Source: Helicostylum pulchrum (Eukaryota; Mucoromycota; Mucoromycetes; Mucorales; Mucoraceae). Taken from it: a stretch of DNA of 64,000 nt. The position numbers and the translations under genes were made by a program. Below the pieces are notes generated by a model, which was given only the letters and a program-made list of their open reading frames with translations, ran no database searches and had not been told where the DNA came from. The stretch's first letter is position 1, and every line of letters starts with the position of its first letter. The DNA lies in contig JAIXMO010000006.1 of the NCBI GenBank assembly GCA_025677825.1, positions 62,001 to 126,000 on the forward strand, given 5' to 3'. Below are positions 47,729 through 59,052 of this stretch, one piece after another.

Positions 47729-50206
47729 TTATTGTATTGAACATTGACAGTAAACAGGAGCATCTCTATCATCTGTATTATTGACAGGGTATTTTTCGAT
47801 TGAAGGACGTCTCTTTACATCATTATGTTGAAGATCCAGGCTACTACTTGATCTTTTGACGCCTAATGTATAACATATAAGAGTGAATAAATAAAAAGGG
47901 GAGAATATATAAGATTATTATTTACCTGTCTCTACCATGATCATGTGTGTTGTACTAGAATTGGACACGATATCAAACTCTTCTTGTTCGTATTCAATAC
48001 TTTTCTTTCTAGATTCCCACCTACGTAAATTCTTTTTCATTTGATCAGCAGCAAACTCGATTTCATTCAAGACATGGGCAACATTTTGAAATAGATCCAA
48101 CGCAACGAATTTAATGAAATTAATCTGAGAGTCTTCTAATACGACTTTAGTTCGATCGTTCATTGGTAACACAGGTAAACCCATTTGTTTCTCAAGATCG
48201 CCTTGAGAGATAAACTCTTGTACTAATAACTCTGCCCATTTCGTACCCCAATGGAACGGACGTGCTACATTGCTAATATCCGCACATTTGATTAAAGCAC
48301 TACATAATAAATTACGTTCCTCTTGCTCGTCTAGATGTGAATTCGTGTTGAATCGATTGGCTTGCTCTTTAATCTTTGAAACATAGTCGTTGTGTAATGA
48401 CATATCCGTAGCTAATATAGTAGACACTACTGTCTTTCGGAAATCTTGCAATAAAAATATATATATATATTAAATTCAAAGTAGATGCTTGTAAATAAAA
48501 TAATTTTATCGTTACCTTTGTAAGCTTCTGATTTTAAATCACCTACTAAGCGATCGATACCATGCTTATTTAATAATTGAAATAAAGTCATTGCATGTAA
48601 ACTTTCCAATACAGATTTATCGTTATATAATGTAGCCAACGGATTGGAAGAGTTGATCTATTTAAGATAAGCAAAAAGTTAATACAAAAAAAAAAGTAGT
48701 AATACAAAAAAAACCCCTTTACCAGGAAGGAATTATTGACACCAGGATGAGCAGCATCATGACCAATAGCAGCAATTAATAAAGCAAATACATCCTTGGG
48801 ACGTAATAAAGATTGAGGTTTACTTTTCTGTAAGAATTTGTTTGTAAAAGGTAAGACACCCAGCTCACACAACATGTAAAATAAACATTGCAATACGTCT
48901 ACAGCGTGAGCAAAGTTATGATAGGGGTTTTGATTATGATAGACACCAGCTAAATCAATAATAAAGTCGTATAATTGTGCTATGATAACAAAAAAATTAA
49001 AAATTAAAAAAAAAACTTGGTAAAATAAAATAATATGCAAGCATTACCTTGAGTGATTGAAATATGGTAGAGTTCAGGTAACTTTAATACTTGATCAAAT
49101 ATCAAATAAACAGAATGAATCAAGTCTTGTTCTGTTAAACCAAAGGGACTAAAATCCCAACTACATACTCTTGTTTTTAGTTCCGACGATCGCTTTCTAA
49201 ATACAAAAAAATAGTATGAGTATAATGTATAATTTTTTTCGCTAGGGGGGTGTGTATTATATACTTTGATATGTTTGGATATTTTAATGTTGCAGTAGGT
49301 GAAGCATATACATCCATTAACAGTTTAGAGAAGCTTTATATAAAAAGAAAAGAGTTAGGCAAGTTCTTTTTTTTTTCTTTTTTTCTTTCTCTTTTTCTTA
49401 CTGAATATCTTTGTTGGTCATTTCTGTTATTCTTTCTTTAAGGTTATTACAGTCTGAAACAAGTTTTTTTTGTTGTTTGATTCTAGATGTTGGTTGACAT
49501 GAATGTAACTTCTACATTTGTATAAAAAATAAAAAAGTAAAATTAATATTAAATATACAGAAAGGTAGAAAGTAGAAATATAATACTTGCGAGGAATAGT
49601 GTCTTTATGACATTAATAGGAATTGGTTTTAATATGTAATCAGTAGCACCAGCGTGTATACAATCCAACATGATTTCGGTATTATCATTAGAAGAACAAA
49701 CTAATTATAATAATAAATAATAAAATTCAAAACGAGACTATAGGGTAATATACATATATATATGTATATAAAAAAAAAAGAAACTAACCGACAAGAGGTA
49801 CATAATTCGGCAAAGTATTTAAATCGCGTGTGATTTTAGATATTAAACCAGAAACATGTCGTGTATTATCTATTGTTGGACAAGTTGAACAAGAATAATT
49901 TAAACTTTCAGTGTTATCTTGTGTATACTGAATCGCGTCCAAGTCTAAAAGTAATAAAGTAGGTTCTTGACTACTCGATTCTTTCACTTTTTCTATTGCT
50001 TCAACCCTATCTTGTTGTATATACACTGTTTTTTTTATTTTTTTTTTATTTTTTTTTTTTTTGTTATTTATTTGTAAGGGTAGTCCGTGTGAGTTTTATC
50101 TCTTACCTTGTCCAAAGTAAGACTGAAGTAATTGTTGATACGTATCATTTTCGTTGATAATAAATGGTTGGTGTAATATCACCACTGTACAAACTGAAGG
50201 GTCCAT
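47729..50206 (-). CDS. Receiver-domain cAMP phosphodiesterase (RegA-like)
   Basis: Starts with ATG at 50206. Clear exons are 50107-50206, 49789-50025, about 49590-49705, 49048-49196, 48723-48979, 48516-48657, 47926-48444, 47729-47862. One or two small exons in 49250-49520 link receiver and enzyme and were not resolved. The N-terminal part is a response-regulator receiver: PTLLLLDLDA holds the phospho-Asp, VPLVVCSSND the Ser, GATDYILKPI the Lys. The acidic pair after strand 1 is missing (VVILHQPFI). The class I PDE domain shows YHNFAHAVDVLQC, GHDAAHPGVNNSFL, LIKCADISN and FHWGTKWAELLVQEF, i.e. the metal-binding His/Asp set. It hydrolyses cAMP, acting against PKA. The fusion resembles Dictyostelium RegA. 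Confidence 0.85.
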
Positions 50207-50329
50207 TTTTATTATTATGATTTTTTTTTTTATTATTATTTTCGAAGCAGTAATAAAGGGGGTAGGAGTAGAAAGGGTAAAAAAAAAAAACAAAAAAAGG
50301 GTTTAAAAGAGAGACAATAACAAGAGAAA

Positions 50330-50360
<31 letters not shown>

Positions 50361-51331
50361 TAGAGAGAGAAAAAAAAAAGAAAAAAAAAAAGTCGCTGTT
50401 TTTTAAAAAATTTACAGTGATACGAAAAAAAGGGGGAATTAATCCACGTGGCAGCCGTGGCCATTACAAAAAAGTCAATGTGTTCTTTTAAAGCACCGTT
50501 TCTGTCATATCCCTAAATGCACCCTAAAAACGAGAGTCACGCTATTCAGAACCCTTCCTTGGTGCTCAGATAAATTGAGACAACACTTTGGAATAAAATA
50601 TAAATAAATCAACAGGTACCATCTCCTTTGCTCTTTTTCTTAGCACATTTATACCGGAATATAAACAGGTAAAGGATAAAGTAGTATAGAGGGAAAAAAC
50701 TCTTTCGCCCTACCTTTTCAAATCAGACCAACAAAAGAAGCCTCTGAGAGAGGCTTCAGTTGAACTTGTAGAGAAAAAGGCACGTACTGAAGAACCATCT
50801 AATACAAACTATGAACAGTAACAATTTTAACAGTTTGAATGGAAGGCTATATGGTTTTTTATTTTTATTGTATCTTAATATCCCAATTTTATAAATGAAT
50901 AAACGATATACTTGTTCCTTCTATGGCTGTTGTATTTGAGGTTGATTGCTACCTAGATACACATCTAAACTTAAGAAATGAAAGATGTTAAATAGTTAAG
51001 AGGCGTCTGCAAGGATTTAGCGAAATTGTCCATTTCAATTAAGTATGTTATTAACAGGAGGTGTCAGTATATACTTGTTAGATATTTCGCCAAGAATCCT
51101 TTGTCTGTTTACTTTACACTATGAAACCTTGCTAATTGATCTAATCATTACCTGTATTACAAATAATTTCTTAAACATACATAATTAGCTAACAAAGTAA
51201 TCCCCCCAAAAAAGGGAATGCAAATAAAACTATACTTGTATTTTATTAGATGATGCTTTTTGATGCAAGAAAGCGTTTGATATTAAGATGTATTTACATT
51301 GTTTGATGATAGGTTAACCTAACTTTATTTT
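50207..51331. other. Intergenic region with a possible exon remnant
   Basis: Upstream of the PDE gene: poly-A and GA tracts (50280-50390). Around 50690-50822 on the plus strand a frame reads SPYLFKSDQQKK and ELVEKKARTEEPS up to a TAA, which is coding-like and may be the last exon of a decayed gene. Within it GAAGCCTCTGAGAGAGGCTTC (50737-50757) is a perfect 9-bp stem hairpin. No intact gene. Confidence 0.45.
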
Positions 51332-51444
51332 TGTTACTCCTCGTAAAGTAACGCAAGATTATAAATACCCTTTCTCTTTTTTCAAATAAATTAGATAACT
51401 TGGGGCTTAAATAAACTTTAGTGTTCACTTACGTTCTATTGAAC

Positions 51445-51486
<42 letters not shown>

Positions 51487-51674
51487 GTTTGATTACTATC
51501 CCTTTGTTTATAACTCGATAATACACTCTTAAAGACTAGGCAAAACTAAATAACTAAATGCATATTTAATCCTCTAAATACTCGACGACTTATAGTCTGG
51601 TGCTCACTTGAAACTACTTTTTTTATTATCCCCAAAATCTATATTTTTAAATTTATTTCTGAGTCGTATTAACA
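51332..51674 (+). mobile_element. Solo-LTR-like element (copy B)
   Basis: Begins TGTTACTCC and ends about TATTAACA. TATAAATACCC lies 25 bases in, and it includes AGTCTGGTGCTCACT near the 3' part. It aligns in order with the element at 24942-25411 on the other strand. A (CT)n run at 51448-51482 has expanded where copy A has CTCTCTCTATCA. Ends are approximate and no target duplication was identified. Confidence 0.55.
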
Positions 51675-51966
51675 CATGCTTAAATCACTCTATTTTTTAT
51701 AGACTTAGATAAATACATGTAGTAGATCAATAATTATTCAATTTCGTCAAAATCCATCCAGAACTTTTTTTTTTTATTCAGCGTTATCTCAATAACACAT
51801 ATAATGATAATAAGACAAATAAAGGCCTTTAATGCATATACACATATATCCCAACTAAAAAACGATACGAAATGTTTAACCCAGTCCAAAAAAGTGATTT
51901 TAAAATATAAGTCATGATAATATGTACTACTGTAGCTTTTTAGAAATCCCCTCAGTAGATTCTCTT

Positions 51967-52003
<37 letters not shown>

Positions 52004-52035
52004 TTTTTTATAAAAAGCATATTTTTCTCTCTTAT
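51675..52035. other. AT-rich 3' flank of the kinase gene
   Basis: Includes a 28-base poly-A run (about 51971-51999) just downstream of the kinase stop on its strand (poly-T). No gene. Confidence 0.5.
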
Positions 52036-53901
52036 TTACCAAGCAGGACCGCCATGCCCTCCACTACCAACAGTTGAAGGACCAGTATAGCTTTCACCCA
52101 TAACACCATCATTAGCAGGATTATAAGTAAAACCAGCAAACTGTTCTTGCATGGTACTAGAGATTTGGGAATCATCAACCAGGGATTCTTGGGGGGCTTC
52201 CGAAGTAAATTCATCATCAAAATTAGTTGTATCATAAGCCGAATCAACCGAAGGTTTATAAGGTGGTTGTAATTTCTTTTGATTTAATTTACGCCAATCG
52301 ATTGACGAAAAGAAGGCATGATTTTTGATTTCTTCAGAACCGTTATTACCTAACCTTTCATTGGGATCACGAGTCAAGAGGCCTCTCAAGAGTGAACGTG
52401 CATCAGCACTCATATCATCTGGGAAGCGTAATTCATCTTGTAAAATCTTTCTGTACATTTCATTTGTATTTTCATCATAAAAAGGTGGCAAACCAGTCAT
52501 CATTTCATACAACAAAACACCCAAGGTCCACCAATCAACTGTTTTTGTATAACCTTGTCCTAATAATAATTCGGGTGCAAGATATTCGGGTGTACCACAA
52601 AATGTATTAGTTCGTTCATTTTCCTTCATATTTAATTTACAAAGGCCAAAATCACAGAGCGCAATATGTCCATTATAATCGATTAAAATATTCTCTGGCT
52701 TCAAGTCACTAAATATTTTAAATTTGTTTTTTTTTTAGCTATCATACTATGTTATAATGATAATAATATAAACTCACCGATAAACAACGTTGAAATCATG
52801 AAGACATTCCAGTGCACTTAAAAGTTCAGCAGTATAAAACCTAGACCGATTTTCATCAAATCGACCTTCCAACTGCAAATGATGAAACAACTCACCACCA
52901 TTAATAAAGGCCAACACCAAATAAAGTTTATCAGGACTTTGGAAAGCAAACTTTAACGGAACAATAAAAGGGTTTCTGATTTTAGCCAGTACAGTCTTTT
53001 CAGCCATTGTATGTGTCACTTCGGATCTCGAGATAATACGAGATTTTCTCAAGACCTTCATGGCATAAATACGGTTTGTATCCTTTTTACGTACAACATA
53101 TACTTTACCAAAACTACCTCTACCAATCACACGTAACAGATCAAACGCGTCAAATGTAATGGGTGTACTGACTTGCTGTGGTCGGTAACAGAGTTGAAGA
53201 TGCATAGCACCTGTACCTCCCACAATAGCAAGTACTTGATCTTCAATCTTGGTTGAGTCAAAATTAGGTTGAATCTTGACACCACCTAAAAAGTAATCAT
53301 TGGTTGTACGTGGTGTTTCACCTTGAGCTGTAGGTGGGTGACGCATATAAATAGATATTGAAACTTCTGAACTACGAGATACATCACTTTAAGGAGTGCA
53401 AGAAGAAAAAAAAAGGGGGGAGTTAACATATATAGTTAAATAGCAACAAAAGTAACTTACAAATGAGCTCTGTATTGATAAATTGGATTAGCAGTATCAC
53501 CACCCAATGAATCGATCAAGACTTCGTTTTTATCAAATTCTAATACAACATAAGGTAACCACCAATTTTGTTTACGGGTTAACGAGTCTCGATTACCACG
53601 AGATTGTACAGCTGGTTGAGGAGGAACAGCAGGTAATTTCACATCTGGGGGTGCTGAAATACCTCGAGCCTCACAAACACGAATTAATAATACACCTGAC
53701 TTGGGCTCATTAGACGATAAAGAGGCTGAAGGTGAAGGTGTTGAACTATTTGAATGTTGTTGAGTTGTTGTAGGTGGTGGGCGTAAAGGCGCTGTTTCCT
53801 TATTCTCTAAAAGACTAATATATTAGAATTTTATTTTTTATTTATTTCGTCATCTTGTTCTTCATCTTACTTCTAACACCTGGTAATTTCCACGAATTCA
53901 T
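52036..53901 (-). CDS. YPK1/SGK-type AGC protein kinase
   Basis: Four exons (53871-53901, 53461-53806, 52778-53386, 52036-52708) give 552 residues. The N-terminal about 200 residues hold a Ser/Pro/Thr-rich start and a C2-like stretch (SGVLLIRVCEARGI, WWLPYVVLEFDKNEV, FDVSRSSEVSISIYMR) typical of fungal Ypk1. The kinase domain shows GRGSFGKVYVV, AMKVLRK, VVYRDLKPENILID, CDFGLCK, and the activation loop TFCGTPEYLAPE. The C-terminal tail has a turn-motif region and the hydrophobic motif FAGFTY, a TORC2 target site in this family. Pkh/PDK1 and TORC2 activate such kinases, which control sphingolipid synthesis and plasma-membrane stress. Complete; no lesions. Confidence 0.95.
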
Positions 53902-54068
53902 TTCCTGTTTTTTTTTAAAAAAAAAATAGTATTCTTCTTGTAAAAAAGAAAAATGATGAACGAAAAAAAAAAAAAGAAAAAAAGGGAGACTATGAAAAAC
54001 AAAAAAAAGAGTGCTTAAATGGAGTTTTAATTACAAGAGTGTGAAAATCTGAGATTACAGTCGTTCTG

Positions 54069-55750
54069 ATGCCAATTACAGGATTTAACCAGCGTGAAAA
54101 TAAAAAGATACGGAAACACTTGAAGCTGCACGTGATATTCCTACTAACGATCCTTCCTCATCTGAAAAATATACACTTTCGAGTGGTGGATACACCAGGT
54201 CGGCTTCACCGCCTGTGTGGTTTGAATAATTCGGGTAAAGTAGTTTTCTTTCTTTTAATTAATCTTATTGTCGAAAACTTCAAAAAATTAATAAATTTCT
54301 TTTTTGTTTAATTGGCTTTTTCTTTGCTTTCTCGTGTTCTTCTTTCTCTTTAGCTCTTAAATGGTCCGTCATACTTTATATTAGGAAGACAAAGAGTTAA
54401 CCTGAAACAAAAAAAAACAACGAAAGTTACGTGAATAAGCAGAAGGAAACCAAGAGGAAAGTTCTTTTGGCAAAAGAAAGAGTAGGTTTAAATATATCTA
54501 ACTATACAATACTTAGATAAGAGACTTTTACTCATACTTTTTGGATGGTTAGGAGGCCAAGTAAAAGATACACCTGAAGAAAAAAGAGCAAGAAAGGCGG
54601 GAGCTTCTCCTTCTACCTCCGCTTAACCAATATGTTGCTCGTATGAGCAGCCTGAACACATAACTGCTAGATCAAAAGCTTGTCGAAATTATGAGCTTAC
54701 TTTGGTTGAACTATGAAGTATAAATTTCTTCAGCTCACATCATCTGTATACAGTTTATACCGCGTGGCTTTAAACAAGAAGGTAAATAAAAAGACGTTCA
54801 ATATTTAACTTGATAATTAACAAAACTATAAGTTGGAAGCGCTACAGAATCTACCAAGGCAAAAAGGGAAAATGTTCTTAAATGGCTTGTACACTGATGG
54901 ATACACATGTAGAGTTTTATTCGCTAGGAATGTACCAGAACGGATACCAGAAAGCTCTGTAAAGCTTGATTTAGCTGATTTTAATGAAGAGGGAATTCTA
55001 ACATTTTTTCGTCCATGTTTTTTGGACCCTGGTCGTAAAACTGCTTACACTGCGCATTATGGGGGAAATGAAGTCAGGTCGCTGTCTACTACTCATTAAT
55101 ATCGTGCCTCTGGAGCGCCAGAACGAGTGAAGCAAGAGGATGATCCTAAAATTCAGCAAGGGATTAAAACCTTGGAATCTAATATTCAAACTGCCAAAAC
55201 TACTATACTTACAAATTATGTCACCCATTTGACGTATATGATGGTTAATCTAAAAACGTTATTCAACTTTTATAACATTCGTACAGCCCGTATCAACTGG
55301 CAAAATTACAATGTAAAGCAATGTTGCATTAGACGAAGCTTGTAACATTTTAATCAATGGCGGTAAAAAAGATGATCCTGCTAAACGATCGAAAACCAGC
55401 TCTAATAAGCTTAGAAAAAAAAATCCAGTTAGACGGAATCAGGAAACATGTCCGCAAGTAGATACTAGGTAATATGTATTCCTTACTGCCAAAAGTGCAT
55501 TGATGTTAACTATATTTAGACGGAAAAATCACAAACGAAGGAGACACAAAGAGGATGTTTTTGATGATTTTGGGTGACGGTCTAAAGGGTGGGAGTCATG
55601 TGAAGCTTAAAAAACGATGTATTAAGGTTTCAGAAATCATCTACGGACAGCTCAAGAGAAAGGACAAGCTTGGAGAGGTATTAGTCTTCGATACAAATGA
55701 ATTTCGAACGTCATCTGTAAGTTACTTCAATACAAGTAAACACTTTTAAT
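54069..55750 (+). pseudogene. Second Fanzor-like relic, near full length but broken
   Basis: Plus-strand fragments in order. About 54833-55099 reads MFLNGLYTDGYTCRVLF then TFFRPCFLDPGRKTAYTAHY, with the RuvC-I DPGR motif as in the intact gene. An in-frame TAA (55097-55099) interrupts it. IQTAKTTILTNYVTHLTYM follows, then a frameshift near 55320 into ALDEACNILINGGKKDDPAK, an intron-like gap (about 55469-55519), and a frameshift near 55550. ILGDGLKGGSHVKL and FDTNEFRTSSV come next; the latter carries the displaced acidic residue, but the CxxC after it is lost. The zinc ribbon end and RuvC-III are missing. Earlier fragments at 54069-54620 are poorly readable. It belongs with the 0.8-1.5 kb relic rather than the intact gene by motif wording. 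Confidence 0.7.
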
Positions 55751-56279
55751 ACAACTATTTTGTATTATACAACTTGGGTCCAAAATGCGTTTCCTGTTTT
55801 TTAATAAATTCAAAGCCGTTATTTATTATCGCTGCAGTGATTTCTTATGCGAGCGATTGCTTAAACTGCGATATCTCAACGCCACCAGCCTTTAGTAAAT
55901 ATTTTTTCTTTCTCTTCTCACAATGACTCATAGAGTACTACCAGGAAATAATAATAAAAATAAGTTTGATTTAAACGCAGAAATTTAAGCACAATTGACT
56001 CGTTTTAACTAATACACTTCAAAATGGGATATATAAACTTGTTTAAAGTAAAGGATTAAATCCTGATCTTTCCATATAGGAATTGCGATTTAAAGTATCT
56101 TGATCAGGTGCTGATCTTGCCAAGACAATGCAAATGTTTGACAATTATAAAGTTTATCGCCATGATGTACAAAAAACAAATAAATGATAGAAACAAATAT
56201 ATATCTGTAATATCAATATCAAATATAGATCAAAGCCATGTCAGTTATTTATACAAAGGCTTTTTTTGCTTCTTCTTGA
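55751..56279. other. Intergenic region
   Basis: AT-rich spacer with no supported gene between the relic and the tandem duplication. Confidence 0.45.
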
Positions 56280-56505
56280 AAAGCTGATTCATCGAGTATT
56301 TGAGGCTGACAGTAGGTAAAGCAATCATGATACGGCTAAGTTTTTATAATTGAGACGTTTGTTTCTTTCTATCAGCAGTTATTATTGGTCTAAAAGGTGT
56401 ATCATGTGAGGATCACAGTAAGTTCTTTTAAATGCCAGGATTATATAAATATTAGTCTCCCGTACAAAATAGTTTGCTTATCTTTCTTCTACTTATAAAA
56501 AAAAA

Positions 56506-57096
56506 ATGGGAAATGATACCAGTGTACCTCTACATCATGCTCGGAATAACCGGCATGGACATAACCAAGGTAGAAATTTAAATCAAAATAATCAAGGACG
56601 ACAAGGACATCAAGGACAACAACGCCACCAAGGAAGACAAGGTCATCAAGGAAGACAAGGTCATCAAGGACAACAAGGTCATCAGGGACAACAAGGTCAT
56701 CGAGGGCAACAAGGTCATCGAGGGCAACAAGGTCATCGAGGACAACAAGGTCATCAAGCGGGTAACCAAGCTAATCGAGACCGTGAAGTGCGAGAACTGC
56801 TGGCTCGTCAAGAACGACGGAACCGGCAACAAGAGCAAGAAAATGAAGGTCATCGAAATCGTCGGGCACAAAGGGAACGTGATAACCAACAAGAACGTCA
56901 ACAACTACAAGAAAATCAAGCACGCCGAATACAAGAAGCAGCAATGAGCCAACAAGTACGACAGGACCATCAAGAATATCGAGAGCGTCAGGAACAACGG
57001 GACCTTAGAGTAGCACTAGACCTTCTAGCGAACCGTAACCGTCAAGAAAATAGAGATCGTCGTGGACAGCGTCGTGGACAGCGTCACCCGGGATAA
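56506..57096 (+). CDS. Myristoylation-type protein with collagen-like Gly-X-Y tract
   Basis: A single open frame of 196 residues. It begins MGNDTSV, a good N-myristoylation context (Gly2, small residue at 6). Residues about 31-85 are some 18 Gly-X-Y triplets (GHQGQQ, GHRGQQ) encoded by an 18-bp repeat; there is no proline. The rest is Arg/Gln/Glu-rich and probably helical (RQERRNRQQEQENEGHRN). No membrane segment. The open frame is repeat-driven, so expression is not certain, but the paralogue downstream keeps the same start type and an HNQGR motif. Function unknown; membrane-attached scaffold or RNA binder are guesses. Confidence 0.5.
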   Translation: MGNDTSVPLHHARNNRHGHNQGRNLNQNNQGRQGHQGQQRHQGRQGHQGRQGHQGQQGHQGQQGHRGQQGHRGQQGHRGQQGHQAGNQANRDREVRELLARQERRNRQQEQENEGHRNRRAQRERDNQQERQQLQENQARRIQEAAMSQQVRQDHQEYRERQEQRDLRVALDLLANRNRQENRDRRGQRRGQRHPG

Positions 57097-58300
57097 CAGA
57101 ACTGTCCCAATCCTCCTATTTCAAGTTCGACGGCGCCAGCCTTAATTTCATTCTTTCAATAAAGGATCATCATATCGGATAGGGGGAAAATAGTAGGCGC
57201 GGTACCAGTATATTTATATATGGAAGCAATTATTAAAAAAAAAACCGTTATTAACATATTGATAATGGACTTCGGTACAAGATTTTTTTTTTTGGGGTGA
57301 TGAATTTTTTTTTTTCGTGATGGTATTTGACGTCATATTGGCTGCCTCAATTTTTATATGTGAGTAATATCCCGGAAATTGACAACCTAAATAGTTCTGT
57401 CCTGGGATCACCTATCGAATTACTGACTAAGTACATGGACATTATAAACGCTTGCTAACAATGTATAATCAAAACAAAGTAAATGTACAATGCTTTATAT
57501 TGTAAACCAGATTGAGTAAATAACGTTATAAGAGCCAATTAATTCACTTTTGTATTTTCTATTAAGATTTATCGGTCAATTTAACTCAAGAGACTCTTTA
57601 GAGCACCAACCCAAGCTTGTTTTACGCCTAGTCCAACAGGACAGTTAAATTTAGACGGTTTAAAAACATCTCTATTTCATAGTTTACTTACCAAGTCTTA
57701 TTATTGAGAAATTTGATAATATAACTTTAACCAAATAACTTCAAAGTCTAAATATAAGTTACTGAAATATACAACTAACGAATGTTAAGTTTTATTTATA
57801 TTTTAATATTTGGTCTGGCCATTATTAGCTTTGTTTTTACAGTTGTACATCTTTCGAGTATGCCGCTTGTAAATTTTAAACAAACGTCTTACCCATGCTT
57901 CTTGGATAAGGGATACAATTGTACATGTATGTCTTCTCTTTCCAACGTTTCTACTTAGAAGGTATCAACGGGTTTCAAGTGCGATTAATCCGTACTTTGA
58001 AGGATGTAGTTTATTTATAAAATCAAATAATTACTTTTTACAATTCTTCGCTCGGTCATATGCAAGTCTTTCAAGTATTGCAAGAACTTAGGCTTCCGGT
58101 GGCCAAATAAAAAGTATACGTGTACATAGTAACAATTCATGTAAATTAATTTTTTAATATATTTTGGTATACAATTCAAACTTTAAGGAAGACCATTGCA
58201 GTATTGTTGGCTGTTCCTGTCAACATACTTCTGCTGTTATCCCAAGCCATAATACAATACTATTTGTACATCTGTTTTCTGCTGTTGAGCCACTGATTAC
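57097..58300. other. Spacer between duplicated genes
   Basis: Contains the 3' flank of the first unit (homologous to the 3' flank of the second) and about 600 bp of unique AT-rich DNA (57600-58250). No gene seen. Confidence 0.5.
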
Positions 58301-58551
58301 TTAAGTAACTGAGGCTGATGGTAAAGTAATCTAACTATAAAGTTTTGTACCGGCCAACTTTTTGCGATCATGAATTTTTTTTCAGCTGGAAAATAAGATC
58401 ATAAGACTAAACATGCATCATGTGGTGTGGTTACAAGTACTACACTTCCTTTCCAGTACGGTGTATCCGTTCTGAGATGTTATAAATTCGTTTTTCTCTC
58501 TCTTTCTCTCGCTCAAAATATTTTTCTTTCTTTCTATAAAAGAGAAATAAA

Positions 58552-59052
58552 ATGGGAAATTTCTTTTGCGTACCCAAACCTACTACGGGTGTATCTGCAT
58601 TCGCACATCATCAGCGTAGACATAACCAAGGTAGGACTGCGCCTCAAGATAACCCTTATAGAAAGTCTAGTAATCAAGCTCACCGTGACCGTCAAGCAGA
58701 GAGAGACCGTCAAGCGCAGCGGGACCGTCAGCAACAGCGAAACCGTGAAGCGCAACGGGGCCGTCAATCTCGTCAGGATCGACAAGCACACAGAGAACAT
58801 CAGGCGCAGCGGGACCGCCAAGCGCAACGGGACCGCGAAGAGATGCAAAACCGACAAGCGCAACGTGATCGCCAAGCAGATCGGAGTCAACAAGAACGAA
58901 ACGACCGTCAATCACAAAGAAACCGTCAGGCACAAAGAGATAGTCAAGCAGCAAGGGACCGACAAGCGCAACGCGATCGTCAATCACAGCGGAGCCATCA
59001 AGCACGAAGGGATAGTCATGCACAATCAAGCCGTACCACTCGAATGGCTTAA
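58552..59052 (+). CDS. Paralogue with dual-acylation-type start and RDRQAQ repeats
   Basis: A single open frame of 166 residues starting MGNFFCVPK. Gly2 with Cys6 is the classic myristoyl-plus-palmitoyl arrangement. From about residue 45 it is a run of hexapeptide-like units RDRQAQ with variants (RNREAQ, REHQAQ), strongly basic and likely helical, ending SSRTTRMA. The unit type differs from the Gly-X-Y tract of the upstream paralogue, while start, HNQGR motif and flanks are shared. A longer frame (58427-59068) overlaps it in another register; I prefer this one because of the duplicated ATGGGAAAT start context. Confidence 0.5.
   Translation: MGNFFCVPKPTTGVSAFAHHQRRHNQGRTAPQDNPYRKSSNQAHRDRQAERDRQAQRDRQQQRNREAQRGRQSRQDRQAHREHQAQRDRQAQRDREEMQNRQAQRDRQADRSQQERNDRQSQRNRQAQRDSQAARDRQAQRDRQSQRSHQARRDSHAQSSRTTRMA

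Noticed and set aside
56578..56904. Minus-strand frame of Thr/Leu/Ser repeats opposite the Gly-X-Y gene
   Set aside because: It is the antisense reading of the 18-bp repeat, with no start context or partner in the duplicated unit.
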